From contig FNSS01000001.1 in the NCBI GenBank assembly GCA_900104855.1, positions 7,201,001-7,265,000 of the forward strand: DNA of 64,000 bases. Reading direction: 5' to 3'. Of the stretch, positions 41,084 to 50,136 are shown one piece after another. How positions within the stretch are numbered: position 1 is the first letter of the stretch; the number at the start of each line of letters is the position of its first letter. The position numbers and the translations under genes were made by a program. Origin of the DNA: Rhizobiales bacterium GAS188. GTDB lineage: Bacteria; Pseudomonadota; Alphaproteobacteria; Rhizobiales; Beijerinckiaceae. The notes below the pieces were generated by a model that had not been told where the DNA came from, did no database searches, and saw only the letters and a list, made by a program, of their open reading frames with translations.

Positions 41084-42883
41084 GTGTTTCGTTTCGCGGG
41101 CTTCGAACTCGATCCGCTGCGCGCGTCGCTGCGCGCGACCGACGGCGAGGCCATCCGGCTGCGGCCCAAATCCTTCGACATGTTGCAGATGTTCGTCGCC
41201 AATGCGGGGCGCGTCATCAGCAAGCAAGAGCTGATCGACGCCATCTGGCCGAACATCCACGTGGCGGATGACGGTCTTTTCCAATGCATCCGAGAGATCA
41301 GGATCGCGCTTGCCGACGAGCAGCGCCAACTGATCAAGCTCGTTTCGGGGCGCGGCTATCTGTTCGACGCCGAAGTCTCGGCCGCGCCGGCCGATCGGAC
41401 GAAGCCCGTCGAAGGCGTCGGCGCGTCGGCGCCGGCGATTGAGCCGAGGCGCCTCGCGGATGAAGCCAGCCAACAGGCGGGCCCAGCCGTCGATCAAGTC
41501 GATCCGCTGGAGCGAAAATCGGCGTGGCCACGCGCAAGGGCCCTCACGCGTGGCCGGTGGCGGCTCCGATTCGCTTTGGCTGCGATGGTGGTGCTCGGTG
41601 CGGCGATCGGCCTGACGACAGCCAGGTTCATCTTCAAACCGGCCTCAATCTCGACTCAGGCACGGCCGGTGATCACGGTGATGCCGATCACCGGCATGAG
41701 CGACGACCCGCAAACGGTCCAAATGGCCGCGGGCTTGGCCGAGCGATTATCCGACGGCCTGTCGAGGGTCGGCAACATTCGGGTGGTGTCGCTGGGTGTG
41801 GGAGTGACTTTCGGCGCGATGGATACGGCCGCCGGGCGTGATGCGCAGGCGAGCTTTGTCGTGACCGGTCAGCTCTGGAAGAGTGCGAGCTCATGGGACC
41901 TGCAAGCGCGCATGGTCGAAGCCGGCACCGGCGAATTGCTGTGGTCGACCTCCTTCTCGGTCGGCGCCGAGGACGGCGATCTGCTTCGCCAGCAATATCG
42001 GCTCGCCGGAGGGCTCGGCTACCCGCTGGCGCTGCGCGTCAACAAGCTCCTGAACGGCGAAACGAGACAAGCGTCCACTGCCGGTGCAGCCGAGAGCGCC
42101 GGCGGCAACGCCGCATTCGTCATCGAGCAGGCAAGAGCGTTCCTCGACCATGCGACGCCCGAGCGCTATCAGGCCGCGGAGGCCATGCTGGAGCAGGCCC
42201 TCGCGCGCGAGCCTGACAATGCCGATCTGCAAGTTGCGCTCGCGACGCATAGGTTGCGGGGGCTGCAGACCGATTGGTACCCCGAGGCGGACCGTTCCAG
42301 GATGGAAGCGGGTGCCGAAGCCATGCTGCTTGCGACGTTGCGGGAGAAGTCCACCTACCTTCCTGCGCTCGGGGCCTATTGCCGCTTCCTGACGGCTACC
42401 AATCGCTTTGCCGAAAGCCTGGTCACCTGCGCCAAGGCATTGAGCTTCGATCCCTGGGACGGAACGGCTCTGTTCCAGACGGGCTTGAGCCTGATGCAAC
42501 TGGGGCGTTTCGAGGACGCGCTCGCGTCCTTCCTGCAGGCGGATCAGTTCGATACCCCTCAGGTCTCCCGCTGGACGTGGCTGTTGGGAGCAGGACTGGC
42601 CTGCCTCTACTTGGACCGCGACGAGGACGCGGTGAATTGGATGACCAGGTCGATCGCGATCACGCCGGGCACCGGCCGTTCTTATTTCATCCTGGCCGCG
42701 GCCTATCGGAGATTGGGCCGGCAGCAGGAAGCGAAACTCGCTCTCGCCAAAGGCATGGAGATCCGGCCAGGCTCGACGGTGCAGAATGTCGGGCTTCCGG
42801 TCAAGAACACGAGCCCTGTGTATCTCAAGGCAAGAGACAAGGTATCCAGAACGCTTATCGAGCTCGGCCTGCCGGAAAGCTGA
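41084..42883 (+). CDS. Membrane-anchored winged-helix regulator with TolB-like and TPR domains
   Basis: A CadC/ToxR-type transcription factor of 599 residues. An OmpR-type winged helix lies at about 3-95 (FELDP, IRLRPKSFDMLQMFV, GRVISKQELIDAIWP, LIKLVSGRGYLF). A linker is followed by one TM helix at about 162-185 (FALAAMVVLGAAIGLT). A TolB-N/FlgO-like domain (VITVMPITGMSDD) and C-terminal TPR-like repeats fill about 340-580. Such proteins sense a periplasmic signal and act on DNA from the membrane. The GTG at 41084 is preceded by AGGGG; a TTG at 41051 is an alternative. It is divergent from autotransporter 2 across 180 bp, so it is the likely regulator of that gene and perhaps of both autotransporters. 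Confidence 0.85.
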   Translation: MFRFAGFELDPLRASLRATDGEAIRLRPKSFDMLQMFVANAGRVISKQELIDAIWPNIHVADDGLFQCIREIRIALADEQRQLIKLVSGRGYLFDAEVSAAPADRTKPVEGVGASAPAIEPRRLADEASQQAGPAVDQVDPLERKSAWPRARALTRGRWRLRFALAAMVVLGAAIGLTTARFIFKPASISTQARPVITVMPITGMSDDPQTVQMAAGLAERLSDGLSRVGNIRVVSLGVGVTFGAMDTAAGRDAQASFVVTGQLWKSASSWDLQARMVEAGTGELLWSTSFSVGAEDGDLLRQQYRLAGGLGYPLALRVNKLLNGETRQASTAGAAESAGGNAAFVIEQARAFLDHATPERYQAAEAMLEQALAREPDNADLQVALATHRLRGLQTDWYPEADRSRMEAGAEAMLLATLREKSTYLPALGAYCRFLTATNRFAESLVTCAKALSFDPWDGTALFQTGLSLMQLGRFEDALASFLQADQFDTPQVSRWTWLLGAGLACLYLDRDEDAVNWMTRSIAITPGTGRSYFILAAAYRRLGRQQEAKLALAKGMEIRPGSTVQNVGLPVKNTSPVYLKARDKVSRTLIELGLPES

Positions 42884-42897
42884 AATTGGCCGAGCGC

Positions 42898-43554
42898 ATG
42901 ATCCCGGGCGCAGAGGTGAGCCAGCTCCTTCCATGGTTCATCGGGCGACATGCCGATCACCCGCTCTTCGCGCAGCGGCGGGAGCCGCCCTGGCGCCTCA
43001 CCGCCGATGCCCCGGCGATCATCGCTGCTTATCTCGCGACGCTCGGCCGAGACTACAGGCTCCATGACGAGGGCGTGGCGGTGCATGTGACGGCGCGCAT
43101 CGAGGACGGGGCGGTGGTCAAAGGGCCGGCCGTCATCGGCGCCCGCGCCTTCGTCGCCGCCACCACCTATCTGCGCGGCGGCGTGTTTCTCGACGAGGAT
43201 TGCATCATCGGCCCGGCCGCGGAGCTCAAATCCGCCTTCCTGTTCAAGGGCAGCAAGCTCGCGCATTTGAATTTCGTCGGAGATTCGATCCTGGGCGAGG
43301 GCGTGAACTGCGAAGCCGGCTCGATCATCGCCAATCATCGCAATGAATGGGCGGATAAGCGGATCCGCATCGCCTTCGCCGGCGGGATCATCGACACCGG
43401 CGTCGACAAATTCGGCGCGCTCGTCGGCGACGGAGCTCGGCTCGGGGCGAATGCGGTGATCGCGCCGGGAACCCTGATCCTGCCGCATGCGGTCATTCCC
43501 CGTCTCGGCCTCGTGGATCAGAGCCCGGCGCGGGACGAGCCTGGCAGGGAGTAG
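42898..43554 (+). CDS. LpxA-like left-handed beta-helix (hexapeptide repeat) protein
   Basis: A 218-residue protein with a short alpha-helical N-terminus ([18 protein letters not shown]) and then repeated hexapeptide coils ([47 protein letters not shown]). It resembles the C-terminal acyltransferase half of GlmU-like proteins but has no nucleotidyltransferase half. The conserved [17 protein letters not shown] block suggests a nucleotide-sugar or acyl acceptor, but the substrate is not predictable. The start is uncertain: ATG 42898, or a TTG four codons earlier with GGAAAG ahead of it. It lies 14 bp after the regulator gene on the same strand, so co-transcription is possible. Confidence 0.8.
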   Translation: MIPGAEVSQLLPWFIGRHADHPLFAQRREPPWRLTADAPAIIAAYLATLGRDYRLHDEGVAVHVTARIEDGAVVKGPAVIGARAFVAATTYLRGGVFLDEDCIIGPAAELKSAFLFKGSKLAHLNFVGDSILGEGVNCEAGSIIANHRNEWADKRIRIAFAGGIIDTGVDKFGALVGDGARLGANAVIAPGTLILPHAVIPRLGLVDQSPARDEPGRE

Positions 43555-43569
43555 TGTGCCTCCCCCCTT

Positions 43570-43752
43570 CGTCATGGCCGGGCTTGTCCCGGCCATCCAC
43601 GCCTTCCTCGAACCGGCGTCTCGCAGACATCGTTCTTGGGGTTCGAACCACTCGCCAGACTACACGGCCAGGCACGCAACCCTGCGACGAGGGCAGCAAG
43701 CCGTGGATGGCTGGGTGATCCCCGCAACAAGTGCGGGGACGGCCATGACGGA
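43570..43752. repeat. Composite inverted REP-type element
   Basis: A palindrome with GTCATGGCCGGGCTTGTCC and CGGCCATCCACG at 43570-43602 recurs in inverted orientation at 43703-43752 (CGTGGATGGCTGG ... GACGGCCATGACG). About 100 bp without a gene lies between. Such sequences are common intergenic repeats in Hyphomicrobiales. The stretch 43753-43912, up to the ligase gene, shows nothing else. Confidence 0.65.
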
Positions 43753-43912
43753 TGAGGTTATCGGTCCGCATGTCGGACAGCTCTCACCGTCCTTTGATCG
43801 ACCTCCCTCTCGCTATCGCCCCCTTTCGCTTCTAATCATTCCCTTGTCTAATGATGGCCTTGCGTCCCCCCGCCTCGCACCGACTCCTCTCCAAGCCCGC
43901 AGGATTTCAGCC

Positions 43913-45589
43913 GTGCCCTCAGATATCGAGATCGCCCGCGCCGCCACCCTCCAGCCCATCTCGGCGATTGCCGCGCGGGCCGGCATCCCCGAGGAGGCGC
44001 TGCAGCCTTATGGCCGCCATATCGCCAAGGTCGGGCTGGATTTCCTGGGCAAGCGCGAGGCGCAGAGCCGCAGCGGCAAGCTGATCCTCGTCACCGCCAT
44101 CAACCCGACACCAGCCGGCGAAGGCAAGACGACGACCACGGTCGGGCTCGGCGACGGGCTCGGCCAGATCGGCAAGCGCGCCATGATCGCGCTGCGCGAA
44201 CCGTCGCTCGGCCCCTGTTTCGGCATGAAAGGGGGCGCCGCGGGCGGAGGCTATGCGCAAGTCGTGCCGATGGAACAGATCAACCTGCATTTCACCGGCG
44301 ATTTCCATGCGATCACGGCGGCGCACAACCTGCTGGCAGCCCTCATCGACAACCATATCTATTGGGGCAATGAGCGCGGCATCGATCCGCGCCGCGTGAC
44401 CTGGCGGCGCGTCATGGACATGAATGACCGCTCCTTGCGCCAGATCGTCTCCGGGCTCGGCGGAGTGGCAAACGGTTCGCCGCGCGAAGCCGGCTTCGAC
44501 ATCACGGTCGCCTCGGAGGTGATGGCGATCTTCTGCCTGTCGCGCAGCCTCGACGAGCTTCAGGACCGCCTGTCGCGCATGGTCGTGGGGCAGACCCATG
44601 ACAGGAAGCCCGTGACCACGGCCGACCTCCAGGCCCAAGGCGCGATGACCGTGCTCCTGAAGGATGCGCTCGCGCCCAATCTGGTGCAGACGCTCGAGGG
44701 CACGCCGGCCTTCGTGCATGGCGGGCCCTTCGCCAATATCGCCCATGGCTGCAATTCGGTGATGGCGACCCAGACGGCCCTCGGCCTTGCCGATTATGTG
44801 GTGACCGAGGCCGGCTTCGGGGCCGATCTCGGCGCCGAGAAATTCTTCGACATCAAATGCCGCAAGGCTGGTCTTACGCCCTCCGTCGCCGTGGTCGTGG
44901 CGACGGCGCGCGCCCTCAAAATGCATGGCGGCGCCAAGAAGAGCGATCTCGGTCGTGAAGACCTCGACGCCTTGCGGCGCGGCCTCGCCAATCTCGGGCG
45001 CCATGTCGCGAATATCCGCAAATTCGGCGTGCCGCCGATCGTCGCCATCAATCATTTCAGCGGCGACAGCGAGGCCGAGCACAAGCTGATCGCCGATGAG
45101 TGCAAATCGCAATTCGACGTCGAGGCGGTGCAATGCCGCCATTGGGCCGATGGCGGCAAGGGCGCAATGGAACTCGCCGAGCGCGTCGTGGCGCTTGCCG
45201 ATGGCGGCAGCGCCGCGTTCAAGCCGCTTTATCCCGACGCGATGCCGCTCACCGAGAAGATGCGGCTGATCGCGCGCGAGATCTATGGGGCCGCGGATAT
45301 CGCCATGGATCCGAAGGCCGCCGCGCGGCTCGCCGAGATCGAGGCAATGGGGTTCTCGGAGCTGCCGGTCTGCGTCGCCAAGACGCAATACTCTTTCGCC
45401 GCGGATCCCGGACTCATGGGAGCGCCGAGCGGCCATGTGGTGCCGATCCGCGAGGTGCGCCTGTCGGCGGGCGCTGGCTTCGTGGTGATGATCTGCGGAG
45501 ACATCATGACCATGCCCGGCCTACCGCGCCGCCCGGCCTCCGAGCGCATCGGCCTCGACGCACAAGGGGCGATCGAAGGGTTGTTTTGA
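43913..45589 (+). CDS. fhs: Formate-tetrahydrofolate ligase
   Basis: This enzyme makes 10-formyl-tetrahydrofolate from formate, THF and ATP, linking formate to one-carbon metabolism. It has 558 residues, the family length. The P-loop TPAGEGKT lies at about 66-73. Family blocks include [76 protein letters not shown] and [11 protein letters not shown] chose the GTG at 43913 because AGGA lies upstream and the protein then begins at MPSDIEIA. The long open frame before it overlaps the REP element. It stands alone, with the ParE remnant convergent and close behind. Confidence 0.96.
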   Translation: MPSDIEIARAATLQPISAIAARAGIPEEALQPYGRHIAKVGLDFLGKREAQSRSGKLILVTAINPTPAGEGKTTTTVGLGDGLGQIGKRAMIALREPSLGPCFGMKGGAAGGGYAQVVPMEQINLHFTGDFHAITAAHNLLAALIDNHIYWGNERGIDPRRVTWRRVMDMNDRSLRQIVSGLGGVANGSPREAGFDITVASEVMAIFCLSRSLDELQDRLSRMVVGQTHDRKPVTTADLQAQGAMTVLLKDALAPNLVQTLEGTPAFVHGGPFANIAHGCNSVMATQTALGLADYVVTEAGFGADLGAEKFFDIKCRKAGLTPSVAVVVATARALKMHGGAKKSDLGREDLDALRRGLANLGRHVANIRKFGVPPIVAINHFSGDSEAEHKLIADECKSQFDVEAVQCRHWADGGKGAMELAERVVALADGGSAAFKPLYPDAMPLTEKMRLIAREIYGAADIAMDPKAAARLAEIEAMGFSELPVCVAKTQYSFAADPGLMGAPSGHVVPIREVRLSAGAGFVVMICGDIMTMPGLPRRPASERIGLDAQGAIEGLF

Positions 45590-45617
45590 GCCTCTGGGAC
45601 CGCGACCGTCCGATAGC

Positions 45618-45943
45618 TTATCCGTTCTCGAGGCCATGCATCCATGCCGGGATGTCCCGCTGCGCGTGCAGTACCCGCCATACGTCAATGAGATCGTCTC
45701 GACGTAGAAGACGAGATAAGGGTATCGTTTCAAAGATCGGCTACGCAGACCCGGAAGGTTCAATTCATGGGCGTATCGCGTGGAGCCGGCCGCTGGATTG
45801 TTTGAGATGGTGCGGTAGGCACGGTCCACCGCGTCGATGAAGCCTAAGGCGACTTGCTCGCCCGCCTCGCGCGCATAGTAATCGACGGCTTCTTCTATAT
45901 CTCGGCGGGCTCGTTCGCGCGGAACAATCGGTCTTGCGCTCAT
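45618..45943 (-). pseudogene. parE: ParE-type toxin, frameshifted near its C-terminus
   Basis: A RelE/ParE-superfamily toxin; ParE toxins poison DNA gyrase. The frame begins RDIEEAVDYYAREAGEQVA and runs through YPYLVFYVE at about residue 82. The expected C-terminal strand DDLIDVWRVLHAQRDIPAWM then appears in another frame and ends at 45618, just past the fhs stop. A single missing base near 45697-45703 explains this: the region is 326 bp, one short of 109 codons. The unshifted frame continues to 45521 with unrelated residues and overlaps fhs by 69 bp. The toxin is therefore probably inactive, or the base is a sequencing error. The ATG overlaps the ParD stop as ATGA (45940-45943). Confidence 0.75.
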
Positions 45944-46179
45944 CCCGTCTTGCGACTGCGCACTCGCTCGCGCAAGCTGTTGAAGTAAGCCGCATCGGCG
46001 GGCGTCGCGGGCGCCGATGATGCACCTTCACGCAGAAGTTGGCGCAGCTGTTGGCGATCCTGATCCTTGCGGATCAGTTCACGGACATATTCGCTGCTGG
46101 TACCATAGCCGCCGCCGGCGACCTGCTCGTCGACAAAGGACTTGAGCGCGGCAGGCAGTGAGATATTCATCGTGCTCAT
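45940..46179 (-). CDS. parD: ParD-type antitoxin
   Basis: A 79-residue ribbon-helix-helix antitoxin. The N-terminal strand MNISLPAALKSFVDEQVAGG is followed by the helix pair GTSSEYVRELIRKDQDR, the canonical ParD DNA-binding fold. The acidic/hydrophobic tail would wrap the toxin. The start at 46179 gives the normal length; an open frame continues into the nitrilase gene and is not used. It is translationally coupled to parE and probably represses its own operon. It is intact although the toxin is broken. Confidence 0.9.
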   Translation of the reverse strand: MSTMNISLPAALKSFVDEQVAGGGYGTSSEYVRELIRKDQDRQQLRQLLREGASSAPATPADAAYFNSLRERVRSRKTG

Positions 46180-46250
46180 GACCCAAAAATAAGTGCTTTG
46201 ACAAAATTTGGCAAGAAGCTCGCGTCTTACGAGAGCTGGGGCCCCTCGCA

Positions 46251-47102
46251 CTACTCGGCCGCGATCGCCAACCCGCCTGTTGCCCGGCCGAGCCGGCGAT
46301 GTTCCGCCACCGGCATGCGAGCCCGCACCGCTTGCGGCAGCGACAGGTCGAGCCGCGAGGAGACGATGCCGACCCCGTCCGACGCCCTGGCGACCACATG
46401 GCCCCAAGGGTCGATGACCATGGAATGCCCGTAATTGTGCAAGGTCTTGCCCTTCTGCTCAAAGGCGCCGGTCTGGCCGGCCGCGAGCACATAGGTCTGC
46501 GTCTCGATGGCGCGGGCCCGCAGCAGCACCTCCCAATGGTCCTTGCCGGTCTGCAGCGTGAAGGCGGCGGGCAATGCGATCAGGCTCGCGCCCCGCTCGA
46601 CGAGGGCGGCGAACAGCTCCGCGAAGCGCAGATCGTAGCAGATGGTGCAGCCGATCGTGACGCCCTCGCAATCATAGGTCACGACCGCCTCGCCCGGCTT
46701 CATGCTCGCCGATTCCTGATATTTCGTGCCGTCGGGAGCGGTGATGTCGAACATATGGATCTTGCGGTAGCGCGCCACTTCGCGCCCGTCGCGATCGAAG
46801 ACCACGGTTGTGTTGTAGGCGCGGTTCTCGCCCGGCACCCGCTCGAAGAAGCTGCCGCCATGCACCCAGATGCGATGCTCGCGCGCCAAGGCGCGTAGCG
46901 TCTCATAAGCGGGGCCGCCGGTCGCCGGCTCGGCGATCGCGAGCTTCTCGGCGCTCGTGCCTCCCATCCAGTCGAAGACCTCCGGCAGCAGCACCCAATC
47001 GGGGCGCTCCTCGATGACCGCCTTGTCGATCAGCCGCTTCGCCGCCGCGAGGTTTGCGACCTTGTCGCTGATCGAGTTCATCTGGACGAGCGAGACTTTC
47101 AT
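46251..47102 (-). CDS. Carbon-nitrogen hydrolase (nitrilase superfamily, Nit-like omega-amidase branch)
   Basis: An amidase of 283 residues. The catalytic triad is Glu41 (LLPEVFDWMGG), Lys114 (YRKIHMFD) and Cys155 (ICYDLRF). The HMFDI wording and the ending around the trailing glycine-rich loop fit the Nit1/Nit2 branch, whose members hydrolyse deaminated glutathione or 2-oxoglutaramate. In many alphaproteobacteria such a gene is found next to glutaredoxin genes, but not here. A GGAG at proper distance selects the ATG at 47102 over the one at 47114. It is divergent from mscL. Confidence 0.88.
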   Translation of the reverse strand: MKVSLVQMNSISDKVANLAAAKRLIDKAVIEERPDWVLLPEVFDWMGGTSAEKLAIAEPATGGPAYETLRALAREHRIWVHGGSFFERVPGENRAYNTTVVFDRDGREVARYRKIHMFDITAPDGTKYQESASMKPGEAVVTYDCEGVTIGCTICYDLRFAELFAALVERGASLIALPAAFTLQTGKDHWEVLLRARAIETQTYVLAAGQTGAFEQKGKTLHNYGHSMVIDPWGHVVARASDGVGIVSSRLDLSLPQAVRARMPVAEHRRLGRATGGLAIAAE

Positions 47103-47279
47103 CACTTGCTCCAATGATCGCGGTTTTGCCCGAATATAGCATCATTTGCGGGCCCGGCGAGCGCTCTGTCACGGGCACCAATGCAGGCCACATGGGCGTG
47201 CTTCTCCAGTGTCCATGCATCGGATAGCATCGCATCGCCTGATGCGCCGAGCGGTCGGCCAGGGCTGGAGGACTGACAC

Positions 47280-47702
47280 ATGCTCAAGGAGTTCCGAGAC
47301 TTCGCAATGAAGGGCAATGTCGTCGATCTCGCGGTCGCGGTGATCATCGGCGCTGCCTTCGGCAAGATCGTCGATTCACTCGTAGGCGACATCATCATGC
47401 CGATCATCGGTGCCATCACGGGCGGCCTCGATTTCTCGAACTACTATCTGTCCTTGTCGAGCAAGGTTCAGGCGGGCCTCGCCTATGTCGACGCGAAGAA
47501 GGCGGGCGCCGTGCTCGGATGGGGGCAATTCCTGACCTTTGTGGTCAATTTCCTCATCGTCGCCTTCGTGCTGTTCCTGGTGGTGCAGGCGATGAACCGC
47601 ATGAAGGCCACGGTGGTGAAGGAGGAAGCGGCGGCACCTCCCAAGGCCCCGCCAGCCGATATCGCCCTTTTGACGGAGATCCGCGATCTCCTGAACAAAT
47701 AA
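47280..47702 (+). CDS. mscL: Large-conductance mechanosensitive channel
   Basis: An osmotic emergency-release channel of 140 residues. The N-terminal amphipathic segment [19 protein letters not shown] leads into TM1 with the pore-lining [13 protein letters not shown] periplasmic loop, TM2 ([19 protein letters not shown]) and a charged cytoplasmic helix with LLTEIRDLL follow. All family hallmarks are present. The ATG at 47280 follows a CTGGAGG ribosome site. Confidence 0.97.
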   Translation: MLKEFRDFAMKGNVVDLAVAVIIGAAFGKIVDSLVGDIIMPIIGAITGGLDFSNYYLSLSSKVQAGLAYVDAKKAGAVLGWGQFLTFVVNFLIVAFVLFLVVQAMNRMKATVVKEEAAAPPKAPPADIALLTEIRDLLNK

Positions 47703-47852
47703 CAGGCCCGCGGAAGGCCCGCCGCCTTCTGGCGCTTGCGCATGGCCGCGATGCCGCGGCGAGTTTTGTCTTGCTGAGCGGCATCGCCTCGCGCTACTCC
47801 CGGCAGTGACGAAACGCTCTACAACAAGGCCGCCAGGCCGCGCGAGGCATTC

Positions 47853-49052
47853 ATGACCGTTGCCGCCAGGATCCCCGAAGGGGCAACTCCCTCTTTGCGC
47901 CCGGAGGCTCTCGCAGCGCCCGATTCAGGCATCGTCGAGGTCTTCCATCGCGGCTTCGGGAAGCCCGGCCTCATCCCGCTCTGGGCCGGCGAAGGCGATC
48001 TGCCGACCCCTGCCTTCATCAGCGACGCCGCGGCGCGCTCGCTCGCGGCAGGCGAAACCTTCTACACCAAGCAGCGCGGCATCCCCGAGCTGCGCGAGGC
48101 GATCGCGGCCTATATGGGCCGCGTCTACGGCAAGACCTTCTCGCCCGAGCGCTTCTTCGTCACCATCGGCGGCATGCATGCGATCCAGATCGCGATGCGC
48201 CTCGCCGCAGGCTTGGGCGACGAGGTCGTGGTCCCCTCCCCGGCCTGGCCGAATTTCGTCGGAGCGCTGTCGGTCAGCGGCGCCAAGCCCGTGCTGGTGC
48301 CGATGCGGACCGAGAACGGGCGTTGGCGCCTCGATATCGACCGCCTCGCCGCCGCCATCACGCCGAAGACCCGGGTGATCGTCGTCAACTCGCCCTCGAA
48401 CCCGACCGGCTGGACCGCGAGCGCGGCCGAGCTCGAAGCCATCATGGAACTCGCCCGCCGGCGTGGGCTGTGGATCGTCGCCGACGAGATCTATGGGCGT
48501 TTCGTCTATGACGGATCGGCGCGCGCGCCGTCATTCCACGATTTCGCCGGAGGCGAGGAGCGCGTCCTCTACGCGCAGACGCTTTCGAAGAACTGGGCCA
48601 TGACCGGCTGGCGAGTCGGCTGGCTCGAGGCGCCCGCGGCGCTCGGCGCCACCATCGAAAATCTCGTGCAATATTCGACCTCGGGCGTCGCGACCTTCGT
48701 GCAGCGCGCCGCGGTCACGGCCATCACCGAGGGCGAAGGTTTCCTCGCCCAGCAGATCGAGGTCGCCAAGCGCGGGCGCGAGATCGTCCTCGAGAGCGCA
48801 CGGCGCACCAACCGCATCGAGATGTCGGCGCCCGACGGGGCGTTCTATGCCTTCTTCCGCGTGGAGGGGATCACCGATGTCCGCCAGACGGCGCTCGACC
48901 TCGTCGACGAGGCGAATGTCGGATTGGCGCCCGGCACCGCCTTCGGTCCTGGCGGGGAAGGCTATTTCCGGCTCTGCTATGCGCGCAAGGGCGAGGACGT
49001 GGCGGAGGCCATGCGCCGCATCGAGACCTGGCTGTCTTCGCGCTCGCGCTAA
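47853..49052 (+). CDS. PLP-dependent aminotransferase class I/II
   Basis: A fold-type I aminotransferase of 399 residues. Visible blocks are the GGMHAIQIAMRL phosphate-binding turn, NSPSNPTGW, the Asp-x-x-Tyr segment ADEIYGRFVY, Lys246 in LSKNWAMTGWRVGW as the Schiff-base lysine, and a C-terminal Arg in GYFRLCYA that binds the substrate carboxylate. This is the aspartate/aromatic aminotransferase Igamma type; the amino donor is not predictable. The ATG at 47853 is used. The last 4 bp overlap the end of the convergent small ORF. Confidence 0.88.
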   Translation: MTVAARIPEGATPSLRPEALAAPDSGIVEVFHRGFGKPGLIPLWAGEGDLPTPAFISDAAARSLAAGETFYTKQRGIPELREAIAAYMGRVYGKTFSPERFFVTIGGMHAIQIAMRLAAGLGDEVVVPSPAWPNFVGALSVSGAKPVLVPMRTENGRWRLDIDRLAAAITPKTRVIVVNSPSNPTGWTASAAELEAIMELARRRGLWIVADEIYGRFVYDGSARAPSFHDFAGGEERVLYAQTLSKNWAMTGWRVGWLEAPAALGATIENLVQYSTSGVATFVQRAAVTAITEGEGFLAQQIEVAKRGREIVLESARRTNRIEMSAPDGAFYAFFRVEGITDVRQTALDLVDEANVGLAPGTAFGPGGEGYFRLCYARKGEDVAEAMRRIETWLSSRSR

Positions 49053-49327
49053 GCCAGCGGACGCGCGCGTTTGATGGCGTCGATGCGGTCCTGGTCGTCG
49101 GGCTGCAGATTGCGCCCGCGTTCCAGGATCTCCAGCGTATATTCCTCATAGGTCAGGCCGAGCTTCTCGGCCCGCTCCAGGCGGTAGAGGGCGATGTCGC
49201 GGGACACTTTCCAGGCGGCCTTGCGGGCCTTCTTCCAGCAATAGGAAATGTAGAGATCGCCGACCTGCCATTCGGGCAGCGCGTCCTCATCGTCCAGGAG
49301 CGGCCCGCCATTATGGCCGTAATCCAT
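49049..49327 (-). CDS. Conserved small protein of unknown function
   Basis: A 92-residue soluble protein beginning MDYGHNGGPLLDDEDALPEW, a start I associate with small hypothetical proteins of Hyphomicrobiales. An aromatic/basic centre (YISYCWKKARKAAWKV) is followed by helical LERAEKLGLTYEEYTLEILERG. There is no signal peptide, TM segment or catalytic motif. GAGG sits just before the ATG at 49327; ATG 49342 is an alternative. It is convergent with the aminotransferase gene and divergent from the XRE-cupin regulator gene. No function is proposed. Confidence 0.65.
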   Translation of the reverse strand: MDYGHNGGPLLDDEDALPEWQVGDLYISYCWKKARKAAWKVSRDIALYRLERAEKLGLTYEEYTLEILERGRNLQPDDQDRIDAIKRARPLA

Positions 49328-49460
49328 CTGCCTCACGCCCATCTCCTCATCATCGCCGACGAGCTGCGCCGAAAGGCGCGCCTGTCGAGCCGCATCCAGC
49401 AAAAATCGCGTTGCAAAAATCGCGCCTGGCGGGTTCCAATGCCGTCAGATCACTGCCTCT

Positions 49461-49484
49461 TATATTCCACGATCGTATCATATA
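49461..49484. promoter_or_regulatory. AT-rich dyad before the XRE-cupin gene, candidate autoregulatory operator
   Basis: The 24 bp centred on ACGATCGT is symmetric at TATAT...ATATA (TATAT-N3-ACGATCGT-N3-ATATA with minor breaks). It ends 10 bp before the regulator's ATG, where a self-repressing XRE protein would be expected to bind. Confidence 0.4.
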
Positions 49485-49494
49485 TTAAACAGCC

Positions 49495-50058
49495 ATGACG
49501 GACAAGATCTTCGATCAACGCGTCGGCGCGCGGCTGCAGGCCTTGCGCGAGGCGAAGGGGCTCAGCCTCGGCGACCTCGCAGGCCTCTCGGGGGTCAGCA
49601 AGGCCATGATCGCGCGCGTCGAGAAGGCGCAGAGCAGCGCCACGGCGGCACTGCTCGGGCGTCTTTGCGCCGGCCTCGGTGCAAGGCTGAGCTCGGTGAT
49701 CGAGGAGGCCGACCGGCCCTCCGAGAGAGTGTCGCGACATGCCGAGCAAGGTCTGTGGCGCGATCCCGAGACCGGCTATCTGCGCCGCCAGATCTCGCCA
49801 TCGGGCGCCGTGAGCGGCATCGAGATCGCCTCCATCGAGCTGCCGGCGGGCGCCCGTATCGCCTACCAGGCCTGGGCAGCCGACGCCTATGCGCAGCAAT
49901 TGCTGATGCTCGAGGGCGAATTGCATCTTTCCATCGGCGAGACGCATTACCGGCTGCAAGCGGGCGATTGCATCGATTTCGACGTGCAGCGTGCAAATCT
50001 CTTCGAGAACCGGGGCGCGGCCGCGGCGCGCTACCTGATCATCATCCGCAAGAGCTGA
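49495..50058 (+). CDS. XRE-family transcriptional regulator with C-terminal cupin domain
   Basis: A 187-residue protein. An N-terminal helix-turn-helix at about 10-65 (LREAKGLSLGDLAGLSGVSKAMIARVE) is joined to a small cupin barrel at about 105-180 (YAQQLLMLEGELHLSIGETHYRLQAGDCIDF). This architecture is common in regulators of amino acid, polyamine or sulfonate use, with the cupin as ligand sensor. The target is probably its own promoter and a neighbouring gene; the divergent 92-residue protein shares the intergenic region. Confidence 0.9.
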   Translation: MTDKIFDQRVGARLQALREAKGLSLGDLAGLSGVSKAMIARVEKAQSSATAALLGRLCAGLGARLSSVIEEADRPSERVSRHAEQGLWRDPETGYLRRQISPSGAVSGIEIASIELPAGARIAYQAWAADAYAQQLLMLEGELHLSIGETHYRLQAGDCIDFDVQRANLFENRGAAAARYLIIIRKS

Positions 50059-50136
50059 CCGTCATCGCCGGCCTCGCCGGAGCTCGCGAGGCGGCCGCTT
50101 TGTCATTTACGCCGGCCCGAGCTTACAGTGACGCGC

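Noticed and set aside
43645-43675. tRNA-like GGTTCGAACC T-loop
   Set aside because: The flanking bases do not form a T-stem, no acceptor or anticodon arm can be drawn, and the site is inside a REP-type element.
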